A model generated the notes under the pieces. That model was given only the letters and a program-made list of their open reading frames with translations, ran no database searches and was not told where the DNA came from. Source: Ruthenibacterium lactatiformans (GTDB lineage: Bacteria > Bacillota > Clostridia > Oscillospirales > Ruminococcaceae). Taken from it: 64,000 bases of DNA. Shown here piece by piece: positions 43,404-51,679 of the stretch (position 1 is the first letter of the stretch; the number at the start of each line of letters is the position of its first letter). The position numbers and the translations under genes are program-made. The stretch spans positions 1 to 64,000 of the forward strand of contig NZ_JXXK01000009.1 in NCBI RefSeq assembly GCF_000949455.1, given 5' to 3'.

Positions 43404-44381
43404 ATGCTGGAGGTGCGCGCTGCCCGCCACGGGGACGCTCCCGCGCTGGATGCGCTGGGCGCCGCGCCGGAGGCGGGTGTTTTTGTATTGGAAAAGAATG
43501 GGGCCGTCATCGGTGCGCTGACACTTCGGGCAGGGGAAATTTTCGGCTGCGCGGTCGCGCCGGAATGGCGCGGACGGGGGTATGGAACCTTCCTGCTGCG
43601 CCGGGCGCTGCGCGCCGCCGGGCCGGGGCCGGTTTATACTCAAACGCCGCCGGGCAATGCCGCGATGGAGGCGCTGCTGCGCCGGTGCGGGTTTCGCCCA
43701 CAGGAGCAGGCATTGCCCGCCGCAGGGGAAGAGCCCGCCCGCGCGCGAGAAGCCGGCGCCGCTGCCGGCCCTTTGAGCCTCCCCCAAAAATGGGTGCGAG
43801 GCGCGCCGGACGGCGACGGCGAAAACGCGCTGGCCGTGGCCCACGCCTTTCTGCGGACGCATGTGCGGCCCGGCGCTTTCGCGCTGGACGCGACGGCGGG
43901 CAACGGCCATGACACACTGTTCCTGTGCCGTCTGGTGGGCGCTGCGGGACGTGTGCTGGCCTTTGACGTCCAGCCGCAGGCAGTGGAGAACACCAACGCC
44001 CGCCTGCGGGAGAACGGCTGCGGACAGGTGGGCCGCGCGGTGCTGGACAGCCACGCGAACCTGGCTGCCTATGCGGCTCCGGGCAGTGTGGACGCGGCGG
44101 TATTCAACCTGGGCTATCTGCCCGGCGGCGACCACGGAGTGTTCACCACGCCGGGCGTGAGCGTGCCGGCCATGCGCACGGCGCTGGAACTGCTGCGGCC
44201 GGGCGGTGTGATGACGGTATGCGTCTATTACGGCGGGCCGCAGGGCATGGCGGAAAAGGATGCGGTGCTGGCGTTTCTCACGGGTCTGCCGCCGGAAGGA
44301 TACCGCGTGTCTGTGCGCGATTTTTCCGGCCGGCCGGGCTGTCCGCCCATCCCCGTTTGCATCGAAAAGCGGGCCTGGTGA
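43404..44381 (+). CDS. GNAT domain fused to MnmM/YtqB-like methyltransferase
   Basis: A 325-residue two-domain protein. Residues 1-95 form a compact GNAT fold (FGCAVAPEWRGRGYGTFLLRRAL, about 52-74). Residues 130-325 match the YtqB/rRNA_methylase (PF06962) family: FALDATAGNGHDTLFL (SAM-binding, about 160), VLAFDVQPQAV, VFNLGYLPGGDHGVFTTP and CVYYGGPQGMAEKDAV. YtqB (MnmM) methylates the nm5s2U wobble base of tRNA. An acetyltransferase attached to this enzyme is unusual. AAGGAGG lies 8 nt before the ATG at 43404. Whether the GNAT part is active is unknown. Confidence 0.85.
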   Translation: MLEVRAARHGDAPALDALGAAPEAGVFVLEKNGAVIGALTLRAGEIFGCAVAPEWRGRGYGTFLLRRALRAAGPGPVYTQTPPGNAAMEALLRRCGFRPQEQALPAAGEEPARAREAGAAAGPLSLPQKWVRGAPDGDGENALAVAHAFLRTHVRPGAFALDATAGNGHDTLFLCRLVGAAGRVLAFDVQPQAVENTNARLRENGCGQVGRAVLDSHANLAAYAAPGSVDAAVFNLGYLPGGDHGVFTTPGVSVPAMRTALELLRPGGVMTVCVYYGGPQGMAEKDAVLAFLTGLPPEGYRVSVRDFSGRPGCPPIPVCIEKRAW

Positions 44382-44446
44382 ACGGGCGGCGCGTTCCGTG
44401 TGACGCCGCGGCCTTTTTGTGCCGCGCGCCCATGGTTTCACCTTTT

Positions 44447-44490
44447 TTTCACACCCGTATGATAGTTCTTTCACACCCATGGCCTATACT
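44447..44490 (+). promoter_or_regulatory. htrA promoter with phased direct repeats
   Basis: TTTCACACCC occurs twice (44447-44456 and 44469-44478), start-to-start 22 bp, about two helical turns. A TATACT -10 box follows at 44485-44490, with no good -35 hexamer. This pattern suggests an activator, such as a response regulator, acting on the htrA promoter. Confidence 0.55.
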
Positions 44491-44526
44491 GAAAGCAACA
44501 TCAGGAAAGAAGGAGGATGTTGACTT

Positions 44527-45855
44527 ATGAACAACAATTGGGAATTCGACTATTCCGAACTTTACAATAATAACAACCCCGGCAGAAATGCGCAGAACAC
44601 GGCTGCACCGGAGGCGGAATCGCCCTTGCAGGGCGCGCCCGGCCCCGCCGGAATGCCCGGAATGGGTGTGGGCGGCGCGCCGGTGCCGCCCCATGCGGCA
44701 CAGAAAAAACGCGGCTGGGGCAAGCGCGTCGCCGCGGGAGCGGCCGCCGTGGTGTTCTGCGGCGCCGTGGGCTTCGGCGGCGGATATCTGGGCTACACCT
44801 TCGCCAAGGGCGGCTCCACAGGCCCCGTCATTTATCAGGCGCCCGCGGCCTCGTCCGGCACAGGCAGCGCCGCGGGCGGCACGGCCAGCACAGCCGACGC
44901 GCTTTCCGTCACAGAAATCGCCAGCAAGGTAGGGCCCAGCGTGGTGGAGGTGACCACCGAGGCCGTTACCACCAACGCGTTCTTTGGTCAGTACGTCCAG
45001 AGCGGTGCGGGCAGCGGCGTCATCATCACCGAGGACGGCTACATCATCACGAACAACCATGTGGTGAGCGGCGCCAGCCAGGTGACGGTGCGCACGAGCG
45101 ACGGCACCGAGTATCCCGCTACGGTCGTGGGCGCGGATTCCAAAACGGATATTGCCGTGTTGAAGATTGAAGCCACGGGCCTTACACCGGCGGTCGTAGG
45201 CGATTCCGACAGTCTGCAGGTAGGCGAATTCACTCTGGCAGTGGGCAACCCGTTGGGTGAGTTGGGCGGAACCGTGACGGACGGCATCATCTCCGCGCTG
45301 GACCGTGAGGTGACCGTGGAGAATCAGACCATGAACCTGCTGCAGACGAACGCGGCTGTCAGCCCCGGCAATTCCGGCGGCGGCCTGTTCAACGAGCGCG
45401 GCGAGCTGATCGGCATCGTCAACGCCAAGTCCAGCGGCCAGAATGCCGAAGGGCTGGGCTTCGCGATCCCTGTCAACACGGCCATTCAGGTGGCCGAGGA
45501 GCTTATCAACAACGGATATGTTACCGGCCGCCCGGCCATGGGCGTCACGGTGCTGAGCATCAACGACGCGCAGACAGCGTTCCAGTACGGTGTAAACCAG
45601 GCGGGCGTGTATGTGCAGAGCGTCAATGAGGGCGGAGCGGCCGACAAGGCCGGCCTGCAGCCCGGCGACCGCTTTGTGAGCATCGACGGCACGGCTGTCA
45701 ATTCCACCAGCGATATCACGGGCATCATCGGCGAACACGCGGTGGGCGATACCATCGAGGTGCAGGTGGTGCGCGGTACGCAGATCGTTACAGCGAACGT
45801 CACGCTGGAGGAATCCACGCCGCAGGCAAGCAGCACCCAGCGTACGGAGGGCTGA
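44527..45855 (+). CDS. htrA: HtrA/DegP-type serine protease, membrane-anchored
   Basis: A 442-residue protease. A Gly/Pro-rich cytoplasmic start (about 1-60), one transmembrane helix (about 68-92), a Ser/Ala/Gly linker, then a trypsin-like domain with His (TNNHVV, about 179), Asp (SKTDIAV, about 209) and Ser (GNSGGGL, about 287), and a C-terminal PDZ domain (AGVYVQSV...AGLQPGDRFVSIDG). It degrades misfolded proteins outside the membrane. A GAAGGAGG site precedes the ATG. Direct repeats in the promoter suggest stress control. Confidence 0.95.
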   Translation: MNNNWEFDYSELYNNNNPGRNAQNTAAPEAESPLQGAPGPAGMPGMGVGGAPVPPHAAQKKRGWGKRVAAGAAAVVFCGAVGFGGGYLGYTFAKGGSTGPVIYQAPAASSGTGSAAGGTASTADALSVTEIASKVGPSVVEVTTEAVTTNAFFGQYVQSGAGSGVIITEDGYIITNNHVVSGASQVTVRTSDGTEYPATVVGADSKTDIAVLKIEATGLTPAVVGDSDSLQVGEFTLAVGNPLGELGGTVTDGIISALDREVTVENQTMNLLQTNAAVSPGNSGGGLFNERGELIGIVNAKSSGQNAEGLGFAIPVNTAIQVAEELINNGYVTGRPAMGVTVLSINDAQTAFQYGVNQAGVYVQSVNEGGAADKAGLQPGDRFVSIDGTAVNSTSDITGIIGEHAVGDTIEVQVVRGTQIVTANVTLEESTPQASSTQRTEG

Positions 45856-45878
45856 TGCCCGGCGCAGACCGAACCGAA

Positions 45879-45948
45879 AACGCGCCCCGGCACGGGCGCG
45901 CGGAGGAGCAGCATGCTTCCCCGCGCAGCCCCGCCGGGGCGTTTTGCC
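45879..45948 (+). terminator. probable terminator after htrA
   Basis: AACGcgCCCCGGC pairs, with a 2-nt bulge, to GCCGGGGCGTTTT across a large structured loop; a short T run follows. Confidence 0.55.
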
Positions 45949-45986
45949 GTATTTTAAGTCAAAGCGGTAAAAATTTCATAGAATGT

Positions 45987-46015
45987 TTGACCTTTTGACG
46001 AAAATGCGGTACTAT
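45987..46015 (+). promoter_or_regulatory. promoter of the BTAD regulator gene
   Basis: TTGACC, 17-bp spacer and TACTAT, 33 bp before the ATG. Confidence 0.6.
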
Positions 46016-46048
46016 CAGAATGGATAGAAATTTGCCGGAGGTGGCCCG

Positions 46049-47260
46049 ATGCTCCAGAAGATCGCCATAAAAATGCTGGGAGACTTTTCCGTCGTTGCCG
46101 ACGGGCGCTGCGTGGTGGACGCCACAGCCAAGCTGACGAAGCCGTGGCAGTTGTTCTGTTACCTTGCGCTCAACCGGGAGCATGTCACTCCGTCCTCGGT
46201 GCTGCTGCAGGAGCTGTGGGGCGGCGAGGAGCTGGCGGACCCGGCCAACGTGCTGAAAAATACCGTTTATGCGCTGCGGCGGGAGCTGGCCGGGCCGGTC
46301 AAGCCCGCTGAAAGTCCCATCCTGTTCCGTGCGGGCGGTTATTGCCTGAACGGGCATATCAAGTGGAGCGTCGATACCGAGCGCTTTGAACAGCTGTGCG
46401 AAAAGGCCGAGCGCTGCACCGGCGGCAGCGAAGCAAAAATGGCAGCCTGGCGCAAAGCGGAGGGAGCGTTCCGGGGAGAACTGCTGCCCCAGCTGGCCGG
46501 TGAGGTGTGGGTGATGCGCGCGGCACGGGGCTTTACGCGCCGGTATCTTGCCAGCGCCCGCGCCCTGTGCGCCTGCCTTGCCGGGGAGAACGACTACGGC
46601 GAGCTGCTGGACGTTGCCTCCCGCGCATCTGTGACGGACCCGCTGGACGAGGATATCGCGCTGTGGACGTTCCGTGCGCTGGACGCGCTGCACATGCAGC
46701 GGGCCATTGTGATCGCCTACAACAAGACGGCGCGCTATTTTGAAGAGGAGATGGGACGCCCGCTGTGCGCGGAAATCGGCTCCATTTACGCCGCGGCAGC
46801 CGAGGCTGTGAATAAGACCGAGCAGGATTTTGCGGCCATTCGGGACGAGCTGTCCGACGCGCTGCGCAGCCAGCGCAGCGACCGCGGTGCGTTTTACTGC
46901 AACTATGAGGTGTTCAAGCGCATGTACGCCATCGTGGCCCGTACCGCGCAGCGCGCGCGGCAGGTGGTGGCGCTGATGCTCATCACCGTTCAGGGGCCGG
47001 ACGGCGGCCGTGCACCCGAGGGGGAAGCGCTGGCCGAGGCCATGGACGATTTGAAACTGGCGATCGCCGGCACGCTGCGCAAAAGCGACACCTTTACAAA
47101 ATACAGCCGCAGCCAGTATGCGCTGCTGCTGCCCATGGAAAGCGCGGACGACATGGCTGTCGTGGAGCGCCGCCTTTCCGCCGCGTACGAAAGCGCGCGC
47201 ACCCAGGCCGCCGCATTTCTGGAATTCCGCGGAACGGTCTTGGAGGAACTGTACGGCTGA
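46049..47260 (+). CDS. BTAD/SARP-type transcriptional regulator with degenerate GGDEF-like domain
   Basis: A 403-residue soluble regulator. Residues 1-95 form an OmpR-like winged helix of the SARP kind (KPWQLFCYLALN, ELWGGEE, LKNTVYALRREL). Residues 105-250 form the helical BTAD repeat region (GAFRGELLPQLA, DPLDEDIALWTFRAL). Residues 285-400 resemble a nucleotide-cyclase fold without the GGDEF motif (FCNYEVFKRMY..., LRKSDTFTKYSRSQYALLLP). Ligand or phosphorylation sites are not evident. GGAGG precedes the ATG. It is monocistronic and its targets are unknown. Confidence 0.75.
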   Translation: MLQKIAIKMLGDFSVVADGRCVVDATAKLTKPWQLFCYLALNREHVTPSSVLLQELWGGEELADPANVLKNTVYALRRELAGPVKPAESPILFRAGGYCLNGHIKWSVDTERFEQLCEKAERCTGGSEAKMAAWRKAEGAFRGELLPQLAGEVWVMRAARGFTRRYLASARALCACLAGENDYGELLDVASRASVTDPLDEDIALWTFRALDALHMQRAIVIAYNKTARYFEEEMGRPLCAEIGSIYAAAAEAVNKTEQDFAAIRDELSDALRSQRSDRGAFYCNYEVFKRMYAIVARTAQRARQVVALMLITVQGPDGGRAPEGEALAEAMDDLKLAIAGTLRKSDTFTKYSRSQYALLLPMESADDMAVVERRLSAAYESARTQAAAFLEFRGTVLEELYG

Positions 47261-47386
47261 ACGTCGGTTCAAGAACAGGTCCCGCGTGACGCGTCCGCCT
47301 GTGGCTTGACCCAAATGTCACTGTATGTACCTCTGGTGCAGGAAGGTATCGGCTTTGCCCCCGACGGCTTGGCGCCAGGTGTATTT

Positions 47387-47425
47387 AAAACCCCGGCGAT
47401 CCTCTTTGGATTGCCGGGGTTTTTT
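47387..47425 (+). terminator. terminator after the BTAD gene
   Basis: AACCCCGGCgATCC and its complement form a strong hairpin followed by TTTTTT. The rest of 47261-47559 shows no supported gene. Confidence 0.85.
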
Positions 47426-47559
47426 CGCGCACCGGGCATCCAAAATTGCCGGGGCATGTCCCTGGCGGCGAAGATTTGCCGCCGTCGCTTCGCGGCCGGA
47501 CGGCTTATCCAAAGCCCATGGCGGATACCTTGAGAGATGTTTTCCTGCACGAAGGCACC

Positions 47560-47588
47560 TTTTCATACGCGGCATTTTTTAGTATAAT
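47560..47588 (+). promoter_or_regulatory. promoter of the nucleoid-associated protein gene
   Basis: TTTTCA, 17-bp spacer and consensus TATAAT, 32 bp before the ATG. Confidence 0.65.
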
Positions 47589-47620
47589 AAAAAGGTTGCC
47601 AAAAGGAAAGGAACAGAGCT

Positions 47621-48637
47621 ATGAACATCGAACTCATCAAGGCCATCCTCCACGTGCTGGACCCGGCCGTGGACGCGCCCATTTTATCCGAGGCCATCCT
47701 GCCGCCCTCCGAGGACGCGCTGCAATATCTGGCCGGCCACGCAGCCAAGTGCTTTGCCAGCGACGAGGCCAAGGCCTGCACGCTGGCGGACGATTCGGCC
47801 TTCCTGCCGCTCTTATGGAACATCGAGGATGATTTTGAAAAAAAGACGGCTGTCATTGCCGGAGACTGGTTCCGTGTGATGCAGGAAAATCCGGCCATCC
47901 CCGCGGGAGACGCGGCGTTTCTTCTGCTGGAGATCGACGGTGCGGAATATCTGGCCGCGCTGAAGCTGAATTACAAGCCCGGGTGGCTGCATTACTGCCG
48001 TATGGACGGCGGGCCCGCCGTCAATGAGGTAGTGCGCCAGGGCACGGTGCTGCCGGGCACGTCCGGTAAGGCGGACGAGGCGTTTTTTGTGGACCTGCGC
48101 ACCAACGCCGTGCGCCTGCTGGAAAAAAAGTACGAGATAGACGGCCGCAAACAAACGTACCTGGGCAGCCGAATCCTGGGCTGTCGGGCAGGGCTGTCCC
48201 CGCGGGAGAAGCTTTCGGCCATCCAGGCGGTTGCGGGTGAGGTAAACCAGCAGTTCTACGGGAACACCGGCGTGGACGAGCCGGAGCTCGCCATGGCTGT
48301 GTGCGAGGAATTTTATGCGGCCCGCGCGGAGGAAAAATCCAGGGCGGGCAAGCCGGACCCCGTTCCCGTGCAGGCGATCTGCGACAAGCTGTACGGCGAT
48401 ATGCCCCACGCGCGGGAGGCTTTCACCAAAGCTCTGGCCGAGCATGATATCACGCTGGACGAGCCGCTGCCCCTTTCGGCCCCGGCGGTGCGCCGTATGG
48501 AAAAGCAGAGCCTGCGCAGCGCGGGCGGCGTTGAGATCAAGGTACCGGTGAATGTGTACCGGGACGAGAGCGCCCTGGAGTTCATCCGCAACCCGGACGG
48601 CTCCATGTCGCTGCTCATCAAAAACATCATCGTGTGA
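47621..48637 (+). CDS. NdpA/YejK-type nucleoid-associated protein
   Basis: A 338-residue protein matching the 37-kDa nucleoid-associated family (PF04245) over its length. It shows an N-terminal strand-helix region around LLLEIDGAEYLAALKLNYKPGW (about 100-120), a central DEAFFVDLRTN segment, and a C-terminal GGVEIKVPVNVYRD...LIKNIIV domain. Function in Gram-positives is unclear; the E. coli protein binds DNA and is associated with the nucleoid. AAGGAAAGGA precedes the ATG. Confidence 0.75.
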   Translation: MNIELIKAILHVLDPAVDAPILSEAILPPSEDALQYLAGHAAKCFASDEAKACTLADDSAFLPLLWNIEDDFEKKTAVIAGDWFRVMQENPAIPAGDAAFLLLEIDGAEYLAALKLNYKPGWLHYCRMDGGPAVNEVVRQGTVLPGTSGKADEAFFVDLRTNAVRLLEKKYEIDGRKQTYLGSRILGCRAGLSPREKLSAIQAVAGEVNQQFYGNTGVDEPELAMAVCEEFYAARAEEKSRAGKPDPVPVQAICDKLYGDMPHAREAFTKALAEHDITLDEPLPLSAPAVRRMEKQSLRSAGGVEIKVPVNVYRDESALEFIRNPDGSMSLLIKNIIV

Positions 48638-48653
48638 CCTCTTTGACACGAGC

Positions 48654-48676
48654 GCCGCAAAAATGCGGCTTTTTTG
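48654..48676 (+). terminator. terminator after the nucleoid protein gene
   Basis: Short hairpin GCCGC-AAAAAT-GCGGC followed by six T. Confidence 0.75.
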
Positions 48677-48686
48677 GTCGTCCGCC

Positions 48687-48715
48687 TTGTTTTTTTGCGC
48701 GGAATATCATACAAT
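48687..48715 (+). promoter_or_regulatory. prfC promoter
   Basis: TTGTTT, 17-bp spacer and TACAAT, 42 bp before the GTG start. Confidence 0.65.
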
Positions 48716-48757
48716 AAATTGTATTTTCAACATGGATATCGGGTTTGGAGGATTTTT

Positions 48758-50347
48758 GTGGAAAACTTTATCGAACAGATCGATAAGCGCCGCACGTTCG
48801 CGATCATTTCGCACCCAGACGCGGGCAAGACGACGCTGACGGAAAAGCTGCTTTTGTACGGCGGCGCCATCCAGCAGGCGGGCATCGTGAAAGGCAAAAA
48901 GGGCGCGCGCGCCGCTGTGTCGGATTGGATGGAGATCGAAAAGCAGCGCGGCATCTCGGTGACCAGCTCTGTTCTGCAGTTCCGCTACAACGGTTATTGC
49001 GTCAACATCCTGGACACTCCGGGACATCAGGACTTTTCCGAGGATACCTACCGCACGCTGATGGCGGCGGACAGCGCGGTCATGGTCATCGACGCGGCCA
49101 AGGGCGTGGAGAACCAGACCAAAAAGCTGTTCAAGGTGTGTACCATGCGCGGCATCCCCATTTTCACTTTCATCAACAAGATGGACAGGGACGCGCAGAA
49201 TCCCTTCGACCTTCTGGAGGAGATTGAACAGGTGCTGGGGATCGAAACATATCCCATGAACTGGCCCATCGGCTCAGGCAAGGAATTCAAGGGCGTGTAT
49301 GACCGCAACAAAAAGGAGATCCTCGCTTTCCAGCATTCGGGCAAGGTGGGCCAGCAGCAAGCCGAAAAGATCGAGGCGCAGCTGGGCGACCCCGGCCTGG
49401 ACGAACTGCTGACGAAGTCGCTGCACGACACTCTCAGCGAGGACATCGAGCTGTTGGACGGCGCGGCCTATGAATTCAATCTGGACAAGGTGCGCCACGG
49501 CATGCTGACGCCGGTGTTCTTTGGCTCGGCGCTCACGAACTTTGGGGTGGAGCCGTTCCTGGCGGATTTTCTGCGCCTTTCGCCCCCGCCCCTGCCGCGG
49601 GATTCCTCCGCCGGCCCCATCGACCCCAGACGGGAGGATTTTTCGGCATTCGTGTTCAAGATCCAGGCCAATATGAATAAGGCCCACCGGGACCGCATCG
49701 CCTTCATCCGCATCTGCAGCGGAAAGTTTGAACGCGGCATGGATGTGTTCCATGTGCAGGGGGGCAAAAAGGTAAAGCTGGCCCAGGGCACGCAGCTTAT
49801 GGCCTCCGAGCGCGAGATCGTGGAGGAGGCTTATGCGGGCGACATCATCGGTGTGTTCGACCCGGGTATCTTTTCCATCGGTGATACGCTCACCACAGCC
49901 AAAACGCCGTTTGCTTTCGCAGGTATTCCCACCTTTGCGCCGGAGCATTTTTCCCGCGTCTCCCAAGTGGACACCATGAAGCGCAAGCAGTTTGTGAAGG
50001 GTATGGAACAAATTGCCCAGGAGGGCGCCATCCAGATCTTCAAGGAGCTGGGCGGCGGCATGGAAGAGGTCATCGTCGGCGTGGTGGGCGTACTGCAGTT
50101 CGAGGTGCTGGAGTACCGCCTTAAGAACGAATACAATGTGGATATCCGCATGCAGAATCTGCCGTACAGCTTTATCCGGTGGATCGAGAACGAGGACTGC
50201 GACCCCAAGGCGCTGAATCTTACCAGTGATACCCGCCGCGTAGAGGATTTCAAGGGCCGCAAGCTGCTGCTGTTCACCAATGCCTGGAGCATCACCTGGG
50301 CCGAGGAGCACAACAAGGAGCTTCGTCTTTCCGAGGTGGGACGCTGA
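48758..50347 (+). CDS. prfC: peptide chain release factor 3
   Basis: A 529-residue translational GTPase recycling RF1/RF2 from the ribosome. G1 SHPDAGKTTL (about 19), G2 region KQRGISVTSS, G3 DTPGHQDF, G4 NKMDRDA and the RF3-specific C-terminal domain (VGVLQFEVLEYRLKNEY, about 435) are present. The GTG start has GGAGG 6 nt upstream; the longer frame would include the promoter. It is monocistronic with its own terminator. Confidence 0.95.
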   Translation: MENFIEQIDKRRTFAIISHPDAGKTTLTEKLLLYGGAIQQAGIVKGKKGARAAVSDWMEIEKQRGISVTSSVLQFRYNGYCVNILDTPGHQDFSEDTYRTLMAADSAVMVIDAAKGVENQTKKLFKVCTMRGIPIFTFINKMDRDAQNPFDLLEEIEQVLGIETYPMNWPIGSGKEFKGVYDRNKKEILAFQHSGKVGQQQAEKIEAQLGDPGLDELLTKSLHDTLSEDIELLDGAAYEFNLDKVRHGMLTPVFFGSALTNFGVEPFLADFLRLSPPPLPRDSSAGPIDPRREDFSAFVFKIQANMNKAHRDRIAFIRICSGKFERGMDVFHVQGGKKVKLAQGTQLMASEREIVEEAYAGDIIGVFDPGIFSIGDTLTTAKTPFAFAGIPTFAPEHFSRVSQVDTMKRKQFVKGMEQIAQEGAIQIFKELGGGMEEVIVGVVGVLQFEVLEYRLKNEYNVDIRMQNLPYSFIRWIENEDCDPKALNLTSDTRRVEDFKGRKLLLFTNAWSITWAEEHNKELRLSEVGR

Positions 50348-50386
50348 GCGCCGGACCCGCTTTGCAAATAGAATAGGCTCCCGTCC

Positions 50387-50418
50387 ACAGCTGCAGGCGT
50401 TCCTGCGGCTGTTTTTTT
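50387..50418 (+). terminator. prfC terminator
   Basis: ACAGCTGCAGG and CCTGCGGCTGT form a hairpin around CGTT, followed by TTTTTTT. Confidence 0.85.
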
Positions 50419-51062
50419 ATAAAAAACCACTCGCTGGGCGAGCGGTCCAAAAATGCTGATGCCGATAATGAAAAATCTCTGTAACAGGATAGGGAGTGAG
50501 GCCAGCCGACGGCACGAACTAAAAAACACAGGGAAGGCCATTCAGGTGAATGACGTAAATGGTTTATTGCATACGATTTGGAATTGCAAATATCACAATG
50601 TGCTTGCGCCAAAATAGCGCAGAAAAGTCATTTTCGGAGAGAAAGGGCGGGAGATAGAAGAAATGCTGCGGACATTGTGTAGCTGGAGGAAGACAGAGCA
50701 GGAGAGCAGCTGACGATGCTGAAGCAAGCCCGCTTGAGGGCAGACTGTTTTGTCCTTCCCGCGCAGAACGCCGCTGTGCCCTGACGTTGTTTACCAGTAC
50801 AACAAAAAATGTGCGGCGTGCCGGTGGCGGTACGCTGTGCGTTTTTTGTTTCAGACAGTGAAAAAAGGACGTCCCGCCCACCGCTGTTCCGCCGTCGTAC
50901 AGTACCAGCGTCTGTCCCGGCGCGGGCGGTTATCTCCCATGCGCATTCGGCTGTTCCTCCAGCGGCACTGCCGCTTTCGTATTTTCTGCAAGGTAATGCA
51001 TTTCCGTGTCCTTGTCAAAAGTTTTTGCCGCGTTGTTTCGGCTCTGTGAAAAATACAGAGAA
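50419..51062. other. 644-bp gene-poor stretch
   Basis: Apart from the short MnmA-like remnant, no frame here has both a ribosome site and a recognisable product. Base composition is less GC-rich than its neighbours. Minus-strand frames run for about 100 codons but are low quality and may reflect decayed coding sequence. Confidence 0.5.
50866..50985 (-). pseudogene. possible remnant of an MnmA/TrmU C-terminus
   Basis: On the minus strand, a frame reads APGQTLVLYDGGTAVGG, very like the conserved C-terminal strand of MnmA (TPGQxxVxYDGxxxxGGG). An in-frame stop lies just upstream of it and nothing like the rest of the enzyme surrounds it. It occupies the long gene-poor stretch 50419-51062. I read it as debris of a decayed gene; chance similarity remains possible. 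Confidence 0.4.
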
Positions 51063-51090
51063 TTGCATTTTTTGTCTTTTTTATTATAAT
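51063..51090 (+). promoter_or_regulatory. promoter of the DUF5684 gene
   Basis: TTGCAT, a T-rich 16-bp spacer and consensus TATAAT. The leader contains a 7-bp inverted repeat (GAAACGG/CCGTTTC, 51098-51119). Confidence 0.75.
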
Positions 51091-51144
51091 CCTCTTAGAA
51101 ACGGACGGTTACCGTTTCCAATATAAAAAGTGGAGGAATCATGT

Positions 51145-51612
51145 ATGTCTATGGATAACAGTATGATGGTGTTTTTCCTGAGCATGCTGGCCACATACTC
51201 GATCGTGGGGTTTGTGTGGTGGCTGCTCCATGTGGTTGCCGCATGGCGGATCTTTACCAAAGCCGGGGAAGCCGGCTGGAAATCCATCATCCCCATTTAC
51301 AGCACCTACATCACCTATAAAATTTCCTGGAAGAAAAAGAATCTTTTCTGGGCCACTCTGGCGGCTACCGTTCTGGCTTTCGTGCTGTCTCCCTTCTCCA
51401 TTCAGGCGGACGGCTCGATCAATTATGCCATGTTTTTCATCGCGATGCTGCTGCTGTTGTTTGCGTTCGTTGTCAACATCCTGCTTGTCGTGCGCAAGTG
51501 CCGTGCATTTGGCCATGGCGTGGGCTTTGCCATCGGCATGCTTTTCTTTGAGCCGATTTTTACGCTCATCCTCGGCTTCGGCAGCTCGGCTTATCTCGGC
51601 CCGCAGGATTGA
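51145..51612 (+). CDS. DUF5684 membrane protein
   Basis: A 155-residue protein with about four membrane helices. The segment WRIFTKAGEAGWKSIIPIYSTYI (about 33-55) is the hallmark of DUF5684, a family sometimes fused or adjacent to signal peptidase-like proteins but without known activity. The ATG at 51145 lies 8 nt after GGAGG. It has its own promoter and shares a terminator with convergent aspS. Confidence 0.75.
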   Translation: MSMDNSMMVFFLSMLATYSIVGFVWWLLHVVAAWRIFTKAGEAGWKSIIPIYSTYITYKISWKKKNLFWATLAATVLAFVLSPFSIQADGSINYAMFFIAMLLLLFAFVVNILLVVRKCRAFGHGVGFAIGMLFFEPIFTLILGFGSSAYLGPQD

Positions 51613-51639
51613 TGCCTTTTCAAATTACATACAAACGGC

Positions 51640-51679
51640 AAAAGGCCGCCGCGGGAACTCCCGCAGCGGCCTTTTGGTT
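51640..51679. terminator. bidirectional terminator
   Basis: AAAAGGCCGCcGCGGGA pairs with TCCCGCaGCGGCCTTTT. It lies between the convergent DUF5684 and aspS genes. Confidence 0.85.
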
